Source: Brachypodius melanocephalos (taxonomy: Eukaryota > Chordata > Aves > Passeriformes > Pycnonotidae). From it: a stretch of 64,000 bases of DNA. The notes beneath the pieces are model-generated. The model was given only the letters and a program-made list of their open reading frames with translations, did no database searches and had not been told where the DNA came from. Below are positions 41,376 through 53,700 of this stretch, in pieces (the first letter of the stretch is position 1; each line of letters begins with the position of its first letter). A program made the translations under genes and the position numbers. The stretch is taken from NCBI GenBank assembly GCA_013398615.1, contig VZSR01000028.1, positions 2,693,262 through 2,757,261 on the forward strand, written 5' to 3'.

Positions 41376-41760
41376 GTGGCGTGGGGCAGCACCAGGGGCG
41401 GGTCTTGTGTGGAGCGATGGCGGCTGTGAGGCTGTGGGAGCAGCCGAGGGGGAGCTGGGGGTCGGCGCCCTCAGTGCCCGGCTCTGGGACAGAGCCGCCC
41501 TGCTGCCCCTCTGAGGCNNNNNNNNNNNNNNNNNNNNNNNNNNNNNNNNNNNNNNNNNNNNNNNNNNNNNNNNNNNNNNNNNNNNNNNNNNNNNNNNNNN
41601 NNNNNNNNNNNNNNNNNAGTGTGGCTGGGAGGGGAGCCTGGCTGTCCCTCCATGGTGGGCACAGGCTCCCTGAGGAGGCAGCGGCCATCTTGTGGCGGTG
41701 GATGCCGGTGGCGGAGTTGCCTGGCTGCAGTAGCCACAGCCAGGAAGGACACACTGGGTG
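41376..41760 (+). promoter_or_regulatory. Orphan CpG-rich patch around assembly gap
   Basis: GC/CpG-rich sequence flanks the second gap. It includes ATGGCGGCTGTGAGGCTGTG at 41409, a GGCCATCTTG YY1-type motif at 41683-41692 and a strong plus-strand donor GGTGAGTCT at 41757-41765. The combination resembles a first exon of an unannotated transcript, but the gap prevents a full reading. A minus-strand frame is also open across the gap, so direction is not certain. Confidence 0.35.
41518..41617. other. Assembly gap (100 N)
   Basis: Exactly 100 N lie in the middle of a GC-rich patch, again a placeholder-type gap. Confidence 0.99.
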
Positions 41761-41765
41761 AGTCT

Positions 41766-44700
41766 TTGTTCTCTTTTTTTATCTTCATTTCATGGGAGTT
41801 TCTTCAGCACATGCCCCTGGCAGCACCTGCAAGCACCATTTCTCATCTCCACAGCCCCTCTGCTCCTGCCTGCTGCTGTGTGGGAGGTGCTGGCTGAGGT
41901 GGCTCTTGGAGGCAAGACGGCCTGAGTCAGGGAAGACTGGAATAATGTGGATACTGTGGTGATTGTTCCTTCAGGGAACAAATATTTCAGTCTAGAAGTA
42001 AATCTGGTCTTTCTGTTAATGTTTTTATATTTATGTGATATGTTTTTGTAATGCAGGAAAGTGTCAGAACAAATCATAAATAGGACCCAAGTGTTGTGGT
42101 TTCATCTAAATCTCCTAAGAGAATTTCCCCAATGGTGTAACTTGGTGACTCTTAAAGTGCATATTGTTGGTCTTTTGTCTCTCTTCTGTTTCTTGCTTCA
42201 CCTAAGTTAATCAACTACACCAGGGATCTAGTTTTGAAGTTTCATTTGTTATGGTCAAAAAAGATCCTTCAAATGCATTATCAGGACTGTAGTGGACTTT
42301 AGACAGAAAAACTGGGGAGAAAATATGAAGACCTTGATGCAGACAACTAATAACCTGGAACAGGTGATCTTGTCCTAATCAACACGACTGATGCCTTGAC
42401 TGCTCTCCTTAAGATTTGACTGCTCTTGGCTGTCTGTCTAGGCTAAATGTTTGCAATAAACTTAACCTCTACTGGCCAAAAATGGTAGAAGGCCATGCTA
42501 TGCAGTAGAGAGAAGCTGCAATATGAGACAGGTGAGTTTGTGCTGCCTCTGAGCTGCTGGGTAACTTTGTGCACGCTTTCTCCATCTCTCAGTGTGTGTG
42601 CCTACACTGCAAGGCAGCAAAATCCAACTTTTTGGTTCCAGGTATGACCCTAATGCATACAGGCATGGCTAAGTACCACATTTATTGTAAGTGAATGCTC
42701 TAGTACACGTACTTAGGGATATTCTAGTTTACAGATGAGGTCTGGAGAGAAAAAAAATCTGGCTATTGTCTCCTTGTTGATACAACATATATTTCTTAAC
42801 TTTTGAAACAAAATTAAAAGAAAAAAAAAAACCCTTGTCCTGCTACTGTAAGTGTAATTGAAATAATTTTGATTGCAATGCTTGATATATTGCAATGCTT
42901 AATAATAAATGAGTTTTAATAACAGTTGATTATTACCACTCTCAGAAAATACAAAATAATGTCTGAATACAAAAATTTTCCCTGGTCTTTTTTCTTGCAA
43001 GCAACTACAAAACAAAAGCACTGAAATAAAATTGGGCTGGACCATCTCCTTCGATTGGTTTTGAAGAAATTTGCCATAACATATTAACTCTTAATATGCC
43101 TTGCTATATCTCCCACTGAGATAACTGAAAGAGTAACACAGTAATCTTCAGCAAGATGCAAAGAAATTTGGTTCATGTTAGTTAACCTTACCATAAGTGC
43201 TTATGATGCACGGTGATAAGGGGTATCAGTTTGTCTCCTTGCAAACAGCAAAAGCTGAAATGGTTGTGCCAATTTGTTAGTTACATTATGAGCTGATAAT
43301 AAGAAAACATTCATCTCTTCAGGATTTGCACACTAGGACTTGACCACAACTGCTGCAGTCCACCGTTGTACAAGCACTGTGCTAGTGGGTCTATAATTCC
43401 TGCATGAAAACTTAACCTGAGCCGTGAAGAGAACTTCAAGCTGCTCTGTGTTCCCAGTGGTGTAGAATTGCTTGTCCCCTCATTACTAAGGTGAGTTCCA
43501 TTCTCTTTTGCTGCAATGAAGATCCAAAGACTCATTTGCAGATGTTTTGCATATTTAGAAGTGGTGAATATTTTAATAATTTCAATTTACAATTTCATTT
43601 CTGTAATAGTTGTCACCCAAAGATCTTGAAATATTTTAGAAACTTTAGAAAGATTTGAGGTTCAGATATACTTCCAAATCTTTGAACCAGTGTTGAGCCT
43701 TTAAATGGTATGATAATTATCAAGCCTCCTGCAGTCTTATATGCGACAGCAGTAGTAAAGAGATTGATTTTTTTTAAATTTAAAATCCAAGTTAGCAAGT
43801 GTTCTATAAGCCAGACTGAAGTTGCTGGATCAACACTTACGATTTCAATTATCAGACCTCAACTATTGGGTACATTATTAATTAAAAAGGCAAAGGGATC
43901 TATAAACATCAGTCTCTGTCTCTTCCTGACAAAGCCCCAGTTTTCTTGCTAGGTTTAGCTGAAAGTACAAGAGAGTAAATTGTAGAAATAAGCAATTCTT
44001 TAGCAGTAGAAGATTGTTTTCTCAATATATATTTTAAGGGCACTACTTGAGAAACCCATATTAAAAGAATTAACTTCAGTCATGGAGAGGAAGGAGCAGG
44101 ATTTTCCCTGAAAAAAGGAAGCCATTCTGCTTGGGGGTATTCATCGCTTTTCCCCGTAGAGCTGGCCTGTGGTACAGGATGCTAAGGCACCAGCAGAGAG
44201 AGCCATTGATTCAAGGATGTGTGGAAAGCTGTGTACATGGTACAACTTGCTGGCAGGGCACAACGCTGAAGTGTGTGACTGTAAAAGCTCACACAGATTT
44301 TAAAGGAGATAATTCTTGTAGAGAAGGATCTTCACTTTCTAAAAGACCCTCTCCCACTCCCCACAATTTGTCTCCTCTGGACAAATTTGCACGAGGATCA
44401 CCCAGCATTAAAGGCCCAGATCCATGCCTCAGCTGCTTTTATACTCCCTGCTATGTATCGGCTTTAATAATTTACCTAAGGTATGTGCAGAGCTTGTCTC
44501 GAAAGAACTTATACTGTGGGGGTGATCTCATGTGCCGTGGGATGTTGGTCAGGAAAGGGCAGAGAAAGAGACACATGAATTCCAGACATGTAGTTATGAG
44601 TCTTGGAACTGATACTGAATGTGGTGGGGTTCAAATTCATCACAACAACATGAACTGTTCTTCCTTAAGTTGTCAGTTGCTGTGGAGACTGACAACATCG

Positions 44701-47700
44701 TTAGCACTGTTGAAAGTGGCTCATCCTTAGGTGGGGCTGTTGCTATCATCCTGCTCTGAGCTTCCTTCCCAGAGCGTGCACCAATCCTTTTTGGCGTAAG
44801 ACTATTGCAAGCCCAAGAAGGAACACAGCATTCCCAGCTGTTCTGCTACCCATGACTATTTGCAAAGCTGAAATGGGTCTATTTACTTTTGTTGGGATAT
44901 GTGTAGTTGCTCAACTGCTTCTTGATCCACAAGTAAAACCCTGTAAGAATTCAAAGCCTGTACAAATCTCAACAGAAAGCTTGACTCAAGCTGAAACTTC
45001 TCACCTTGCTGCGTACTGGAAGCTTCCTGAATTCTTGATGTTATGTGTTCTTAATTGGCAGGATTTCTCTTACTTGGCCAAACCTTTCTACTGTGGGGGT
45101 AATGAAATCTGAAACCGGGCAAGTTTAGCGTGGTTCTGAATTTCATCACAAATCACATCTCACACTTCTTATTTCTTGCCTGAGGGAGAAAAACTCCGGT
45201 ATCTTTGTCTCCAGAAAGGAGGCAACGCCTGCATAGTTCCTCCATGTTGGCTGATTTTATTGACTCAGTGATAATTGAGGAAGGAGTCAGGTATCAGCTT
45301 GTGTGTGATACTGGCACGTAGAGCCCTGTACGACCTAAGGCCGGCCCTGATGAGACAGCAAGAAAGCAGCAGTGATGGCAGCATGAAAAACTGCATTTTG
45401 CTGACCTATCTTAGAATTGTCACTAAAGGTTAAAGTGCAGAGGGAAGAGAAAAGAAATTACATATTGCTAAACAAGAGTTCCTTCTTTACGTGTGGAGTA
45501 CTGACTTCAGGTATCCAGAATCAACAATATATGCTAAGAAAAGCCAAATTGATATTATGCAGGTTATGTAATAAAAATATCAAAATGGAGAGAAGACTTT
45601 AAGGATGAGTATTTTTTTCCAATGACAACCACAACACAAAAAGGAAATGTTTATTTCATATTGTAGTAAGTATGTAGATGACTTTTTCACAGAGCTGAGC
45701 AGCTTCAGAAAGTATCAGGAACAATAAAAGCATGTATGCTTGCTGCTCTGGATGTTTAGGCCTTACTGGTCTTAGGGGCTATGTACTTCTGCTGCTTTGC
45801 TGCCCCCATCTTCCTCACTAGAAAAAATGCAGCTCAAGTCTTTTTTTGGTAGTTACTGTCAGTTCTACCAGCCATGCAGCTGCTTCTGTGGTCTCGTGCT
45901 GTCACCACTGTGCCTTGACATGGTGCAGAGTAGATTGTGATAATGCTGGCTATGATTCCAACACCGGCCTCAATCTGCTTTGAGGTAGTGGGGGGTGTGT
46001 ACTATAGATTTAACTAGCAGCTTCCTCCTTCTTCTCCCTGGAAGCTGCACTACCTTCAAGAGTACTAGTGCTGAGAAAATTACTAGTGCTTGTCTGGCAA
46101 AGGTGTAATTGGGCGGGAAAAAGTCTGTAGTTGTCTTGCACTGTATCTGCAACAGTGAATAATGGGAAACACTCATGGAATTACAATAATGAGAGATTTC
46201 TCTAAAGTTATCTCAGATCAGTGGGTTTCTAAAGCATCCCACAAAAACAGTGTGGCCTATAATAAAAGCTGTTTATTTACATTACTGGGATCCTGCAATA
46301 TTTTTGGTCTGTTGGGATGCACCTTATCTTTCTCACCTCTTTTTCAGTCTTTGGAATTTTTTTCCCCATTGTATGACCTTAATAATTTGAGATTTCAAAC
46401 CTTCAGCAACTTCAGGTCCTTACCACAGTATCTGCACTGCAGGAAGAAGTACTTTGCCTTGAAAGATTTAGGGACTTCTTGGAAGGTTGTTGTAAGGAGA
46501 AGAAAAGGAAAAGAAACTAGCAGAAAAATGAGTTCTGTGGAAACAGCCCTGGAGGGAGTTTTCAGAGCTGGGATGTACAGTTGTTACAGGCTTACTAACA
46601 AGAAATTCCATATGTGTGGAGTTCAGAAAAGAGAAATCAACTAGGAGATGAAACCCATGCTGTGTGAAAAGATGTGCTTTAGGAACTTCCCTGGTGTGAG
46701 CAATGGGTAGCCAGGAGAGTTAAGAGCTTTAGCTAACAAATGCTGGAGAATAACAGATAAGAGAGTGAAGCTCCCTCACTAATGCACTGGACTGTTTTCT
46801 TTAGTGTTCAAAACAGCAGGAGAGAACTCGCCTTGCTCAGTGTTAGCAGTTCTGGCCTGATACACACATGAAAGTTTTGTACATGTGAAGTACAAAAGGG
46901 AACATGTGACTCTTTTCCATCAGTTTCCTTTGATGAACTTCTCTCTAATCTGTTCCTTCCTTCTGGACTTCCATATGCCTGAAGCTAGGCCTAAGTTACT
47001 GAATGCTGCATTGGTGCCAGCATGGCTTTCTGTGCCTCATCTGAGGTGATGGTAGGAAGAGACTGAGCCCGCAGTGACCAAGCATCAGCAACTGGACAGC
47101 AAAGACCTTTTACCCCACATCTGCACTTAATTGAGCTGCCTGACAAGGCTGAGGGGAACCTCAGCGTCACATGAAGATCACAGTTGCAGAACTTTAAGCA
47201 TTTGATCAGCGTTTCCTTAGCATCTGGGTGATGCTGAGCTTCTATTAAGTCAGTTCCTTGGAATAGTTATCACAGCAGTAAAATCTGCTTAAAAGAAAAT
47301 GGCTCTGGCAACAAAAGCTCTGAATAACAGGTAATTGATCCTCTGCAGAAGGTAACAACAAAGGCAGGTGAACGCAGTTGAGATTCTAGTCAGAGCACCA
47401 GAATTAAGTGGGGCATAGGAGAGTAGTTAAGGAGTTAATAAAGCTTTTCTTGTTCTTAGCAAGAAGTGACTTTCTGATTTAATTGTTAACATTGCATGAC
47501 AAACCCTTCTTACTCAGTTATAGGTGATATCTGTTCCTTGATCCTATTTAAGCAATGGAGAATTTAATTTATGCGTGACACTTGAACCTAACAACTAAGC
47601 TATTTTAAGACTGTGAAAATGTGCATGGGATGATAATATGATGTCTATCTTTATAGACTTTTATGAGAACAAGAGGACAAAATTTGTTTTGTGGTGACTG

Positions 47701-50700
47701 TTGTGTTCAGAAAAGTCAAGCTATGTCTAGTTCTTTTTAAAAATATGAATTTCAGCTTTTGAGCTGCATTTGGAAAATAAAATAATGTGGTTTTTTTCTC
47801 AGAAATTGCTGAACAGATAAAGTCAAGAGAAAAAAGAGAGGGCTAAACTTTCTTTGATTGAAGTCTTGAGGAATTAAATTGAGCATTAAAATAGATTTGT
47901 ACCATCAGTCTCCTTAGACGTGAACATTGCTAGGCTTAATGAGAAAGTACTGAAGCAGAATGACAGTTTCTTATTAACTCAACAAGACTGGTCTAGCTAT
48001 TTCCACATTGCTTTTGCGTGCTCATTAATGACCTTCTGCACTATAAAAGAACAGCCCAAACCCTCTAAGCCCCTGGGAAGACCTTTTTATATGGTCTATC
48101 AGATGTTAAATGGCCTGCTAGCAGTGAAGAAACAAACCCGTGAAATGCTGATCGGCGTTTTTGTCTTGTTCTGGTGCCTAGACAAAAAAACTATAATTGA
48201 TTAAATTGTCTACTGCAAGATAACAAATGCAGGTGACGTGCTAAGCCTGAGTCACTGATGTCTGCACTTCATTCCAACCAAATCCAAGTTGACTTCAAAG
48301 TAATGGAGTCACAGCTGTAAGTAGCTGAGAAAAGATAAAGCTGTCAAACTTACCATGAGCACCACTATAAATGAGTGAATGGCCTAGAAGGAAAATGTTT
48401 GTCATTGACCCATCATTCTAAAAAAGCAGAAAGTTATAGCAGGAAGTTAAAATACCACGGATGTGATTGTTTCCTTTGTGTGCTGGCTGGGTAGCTCAAG
48501 GAGTTCTTGTGTCACAATCTGAGCAGCTTCTTGCAGCTGGAGCTGACCCTCAGATCCTGGGTAGGTCTGCTTTGTTAGCCCAAGCCTTACCTCCGCAGTC
48601 CCTTCCCTGCAGCTGTGCAGAATTGCAGATATTTCCGGGTAATGCCTGGCTGTAGGTAGACAGGTTTGCTGAAACAGGAATGCTCACTGGATTGGGAAGT
48701 GGATAAGTCAGGTTGTGAACTTTTGGCAGTGAGTGAACTTCTTGTCTAGCGGTGTTTCACTGAGTTCAGTGGGCTCTGCTCAAGCTTGTCTGTCAGTATG
48801 GGGGATTGCTGTGGTTGGGGGGAGCAGCTCACACAGCTGAGCCTCGAGGTACTTTGAACTCAGTGCAGTGGAGCCTTCAAACGCACACCATTTTCTGCTC
48901 TGAGCGTTCACTGTGTTCTTATAGCTTGGGAAAGTAGAACCGAAAGCTGTGTTAATGGTTTTCAGACATAGTCCTTGACTTTGTCCAAAAGAAATCTGAG
49001 TCTGGAACAGTTTTTAAAAGGAGATTAACTTCAAAACTTTTTTGTCTGTTTTGCTTTGTTTTTGTTCTCTGTTTATCTGAGTTGGAAAATGGGGGATATG
49101 CAGGCAGTTACTTCAGTAGGCATCAGCACAAGTCTGTCGAATCAAGCAGTATCAAGGTACCTATATAAAATCAAAATAAATGCCTGCACAATTCCCTTTG
49201 GACAGAGATTAATGATTTGACTTGATATGAAATCCCTGTCCTCTAACCTGGAAAGCTTGCAGCTGTAAAAGGAATAGTATTTAATAATAGACCAAGACTT
49301 GATTTCAATGGAAGCATTGTCTGAGTAGGGACATCAGAGCTTGGTTCCAGAGCACTAGTTAAAAAAATAAAATAAAATAGCCTTTTTATTTATTGGGCAC
49401 TCAGACTTGAAGACTCCCAGGTGCCTATTAGTCTAAGGGCTTGTCTGTACAGGAAAGTTAGTGTGCAATATGTTGGAATATGAATTTACAGTGCACCAAC
49501 TCCTCTGTGGTCCCCCTGTGTTTGGATATTTTTAGCACACAGTAATGCTGCCTTTCTCCATGGCAGTTCATTCAGCTTTGAAAATAAAATAAATCACATT
49601 CTGCTTAATGCCTGTGTGGTGAGTGAATGCCAAATAGCCAATGCCCTCTAAACTTGTACCCCAACTTCCTCTTCTCAGCTGGTACTAAGGATGATGTTCA
49701 GTGGGGTTCTGACTTTGGCCAGGAAGATAAGTGTGATTCTGCTTACTTTTTTAGAAAGGAGAAAAAAAGTGTGTTTTCAGAAGTCCCTGTATTTCAGTTC
49801 CCAATAAAGCTTTGAGTAGGTAGCCATTTAGATGAGAGGGTTCCAGTATAACTCTTTGAAAGAGTTATTTTCATTAATATTTTGCAGCTGACACTAAAAT
49901 ACTGTGTCCTTTGCCCAGCTGAAAGGTATGCGTGGCTTTTTAGTGAATTACATTGTGGTTTATTTGAGGTTTGCTGTACTCTTTTACTTTGTTAGATTTA
50001 AGCTCAAATCCATTCAAATAAATGCTTTTGCTGGCATATATTGGTGAGGCAACATCAGAGTGAGAACATGGAAGAGGAATAAAGAAGGGAGGACAGATGT
50101 ATAGGCACTAATCTGCAGGGTTTTGTTTGGGTTTTTTTGTGGTAGTGTTGATATTTTCTGTGTTTTGAAACCGTCAGTGGAATGTGTAAGGCACCTGAAG
50201 AACCCTTGGTTTGCTCACAGTTCTTGTAGTGAAAATTTGGCAAAAAACCCTGACTGTTGGTGAAGCCTTGAAAGATGGGATGTTGTTTGTTTTTTCTCTT
50301 AACCTGGAAGGAAAAGTGCAGCAATGACTCTCAAGATAATACCTGTTTTTGAAGAAAAAGGGAATAGGAGACCTAAGTCTTGCTAATTTGGTGTAAGCCT
50401 TACTTGATCTATTCACCTTAGGAAGTAAATTCCTTCACCCTTATTACTTTGAAAATGTACCAGCTTGCATATAAACATTAGGAACTGATGAAGAATCTTG
50501 CACCTTTCACAGAATTGATGCTACCTTGTTGTTCTGCCTCAGGTATCCATGGTATGTCAGAGGAATGCAGCAGAGAACCAAAGTCCGACTTAATCTCTTT
50601 ATCCTGCATTAATCTGAAACTCCCAGAGAGAGACAATCCTGACTTTGAGGCTCTCTGAATTCACTATCAGTGCTCCTGCTTCCTAGATAAAAATGAGGGA

Positions 50701-53700
50701 GAAATAAGTTATAGGTCCACACACCTAACAAATGGTGCGACATGAATTAGGCTAAATTTCACACAACTTATTTTTAACTGGCTCATTTCCTGAGAAGGAT
50801 CTACTTTGTCAGGTTCTGCTCTTCTGTATGCTAAAAAGAAACACAAACACATTAATGCTAAAGTGAATTATTGTCTTTTTCCCATCTTTGTTGTTAAACA
50901 AGTGAAAAATTATTCCATTCAGTTGAAGAACTAAAGCAGGCTGAAAGAAGCATTGCTGCTTTGTTTGTCATATCTGTGTGCAGAGAAGATACAGCAATCT
51001 GGTGGGAAGGCTGGGATCCTCACTGGGGAGCGGTACCTGGAGTCCACACATGCTGTTGACTGCAGAACACTTTTCTGTTGGAGTTCTTCTCACCTCACTC
51101 CCAACACCATAAGATGGAAGAAGAAGAGCTGTGACTTGGATGTCAACCACAGTAAGTTGTCTTCATGGGATGACTGTGGTGAACCAGTCAACACTGGTTA
51201 TTGCTGGGGACTGGTTTGTGTGACGTTTGCAAACACATGAGTTTGCAGCTAGAGCAGATCAGAAAAAAAACATGTCCTTTACTACAGTCATGCTGGGAGA
51301 AGGTTCACATCCAAGTCAAATTGTGCTTTGACCAGCTCATGAAGGGCACACAAATTTTCCCTGCCTGTGGCATTTTTAAAGCCACTGATGTGATCACAAA
51401 ATATTTGAGCTCATGATCTCCTGTGTTGTAACTATGGTGAGGATAAACCTAAAGCAAGGACAGCATAGCTCCAGGTAGGAGCACCAGTGTTAGTGTAGTT
51501 AACCCTTTCTTTTATTCAAAGGAATTGCCTCCCTACTGAACTTGTGTCTGACCTTGACCTTAAATGACTTGCACAAAGGCCAAGAGGGAGACTGTCAGGC
51601 TGGGTCATGCAAGCAGCCCGGCTCCTGATCCTCTGCTGAAGTCACTAGACCAAATGTCTCTGTCCATTCAGGCTGAATGAATTCTTAGTCTGTGCTGCAT
51701 TTCCTCCCTTGAATAATAATTGTTAATGAAAAGGAAAATGAGAGAACAAGGTAATGACAGATAGCACAGAGAAAACATTGAAAAGTGAAGAAAGAAATGT
51801 CTGGGAGTAATAGCAATGCTGTTATTCCCATGTTAATGATTCAAGAGTTTTCTGACTGCCATAGAAGCAAAACTAGTACTTACTGCAGTCTGTAGAGATT
51901 TGAGCAATGCAGGGAAAATTTCAAAATTGGTCAGTAATGGCCCTCATGTTTGTTCTCAAAAGATATCTTCCCTCCTGATGGATGCAAGGTGGTCTCTGAG
52001 ATGCAGAATTCTTCTTTGCAGGTCTAAACCTGTAGTTAATTAATCTGAAATCATTCCTATGTGGACTTACTGGTTAAGAGATCTTCATAAATTACTGAGA
52101 CACCAATCTCAAAGAAAACAGGCAGAACTCCCAGTTATATCATCAGGTTTATCTCAGGATTGCATGAATGTGCCCTTAGTATCTACTGTAGCTCCATGTC
52201 TGCTGTTCTTTTCACCCAAGCACAAATACCAGTGATTCTAGTAGCTCTTAAATCACTTTTTCCTTCAGACTGTGCATTTGGTTGTAACTACATTCACCTC
52301 CCCTGCTCCCTCCCCTGTTCTGAGGTCGGTTGCCTGTGACAGATACTATGTTCTGTTTGGTATGTGCAGCTAACCACTTCTGATTTTAGACAACATGGTT
52401 TTAATTAGATCTCTTCCTCTTTGGTTGCTGAACAGAGTTGGCCTCAGGTGGAATTTTTTAATTGTGCTATTGCTGTCTATTACACAATGTGGAGCTCTGT
52501 TTTGTAGAGAAAATTTGAAACAAAAATGAGACTTTTTGTAGCAGAATTCACAGGACTGCTCAAACTTTAAAAAGTCATGTGAGCAGTTTTTTCACATGTG
52601 TACAGTAATGTGCATAGGAGTTCAGGGAGATACTGACTTTCCTCTCTGTTTATTTAGTTTCACTACTTTTAAGAAATATTTACCAAATTATCTGCTGACA
52701 CATTTACATGATACTGTGCACTTGTGGTTCTGGAGTTGCCTATTTCTGCTACCTCTTTAGGAACTGGTGTCCTGAGATATTTATGGGGAGCTCCAGGCTT
52801 TCCCTTCTCCCTTTTCTCACTGGCATCAGTTCTTATGTTTGACTGACCTCTGTGTGATTGGGTTTGCTACTTTGTTGGAAGATTTTTATGATTACTACTA
52901 CTCTTATTGTTTTGTACCTTTTCTTTTGTTTGTTTTGCTGGGCTAGCTTGCAGCTGCTGTGAAGCAGCAGTTAGTAGAAGACCTGGCTGCTGATTTCTTT
53001 TCCTGTGTAATACTTGGGAAAACAGCAGCTTCTCAGCCAGTACAGGTGAGAGTAATTCTCTGCAATCTTATGGGCATTTGCCAGAATATGTAACATTGTT
53101 GGAAGGTTTTGAGGGTTTTCATTTGTTTGTTTTTACCTAAGACCTTGCTCTAAGCTATTTAAATACACTCTGGAAAAAGCTATCTGTAGTTTGAATACAC
53201 CAGCCCCTTATCTATACAGCCTCCAGAGTCTGCTATCTCCAAGGCCGTGGTTTCCAAGATTTGGTAGGGTTCCTGTGAAGATAAATCATATCAGAGGCAT
53301 GACCTTTATCCTTGGTGCTATTTAAATAGCTTAAATATCTATTGACTTTGTGCCTTGTGATTTCAGTTGGTGAAAAGTGAACACTAAAGAAAGGAAGAGC
53401 TGACCTACGGTGTATCGGATGAGTGATATCTTCATTTAAAGATCTCTACAAATACAGATGTCTTTTTTCAAAAAGCTTCTCCCCCCAGCACTGTGTTGTG
53501 GCTGGTTGGTTTTGAGAGGGAATCTGTGCTTCCACATGGAACCTAGCAAAAGAAAATACTAATTTCTGTTGTAGATGCTGAAGTTGTTGAGGGAAATGTG
53601 AAGATAAAAGCAAAACAACTGGGGAACCTTCTTTGTCTGCAAGTAAATATTCCTTAGTGGTTCTTAAGAAGAATCTTTAAATCATTTGCCCAGGTAATTC

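Noticed and set aside
40882..41754. 290-codon minus frame across the second gap
   Set aside because: It depends on 100 N being coding, and the flanks are GC-rich low-complexity. Only a short part is kept as a candidate exon.
44131..44730. 199-codon plus ORF
   Set aside because: It has no recognisable domain, promoter or splice context, and its Cys/His/Ser-rich composition looks random. It would need comparative evidence.
44500..45120. Repeated TACTGTGGGGGTRAT at 44512 and 45090
   Set aside because: The match is confined to about 15 bases, so it could be chance.
46162..46644. 160-codon plus ORF
   Set aside because: No domain, poor codon pattern and no flanking signals.
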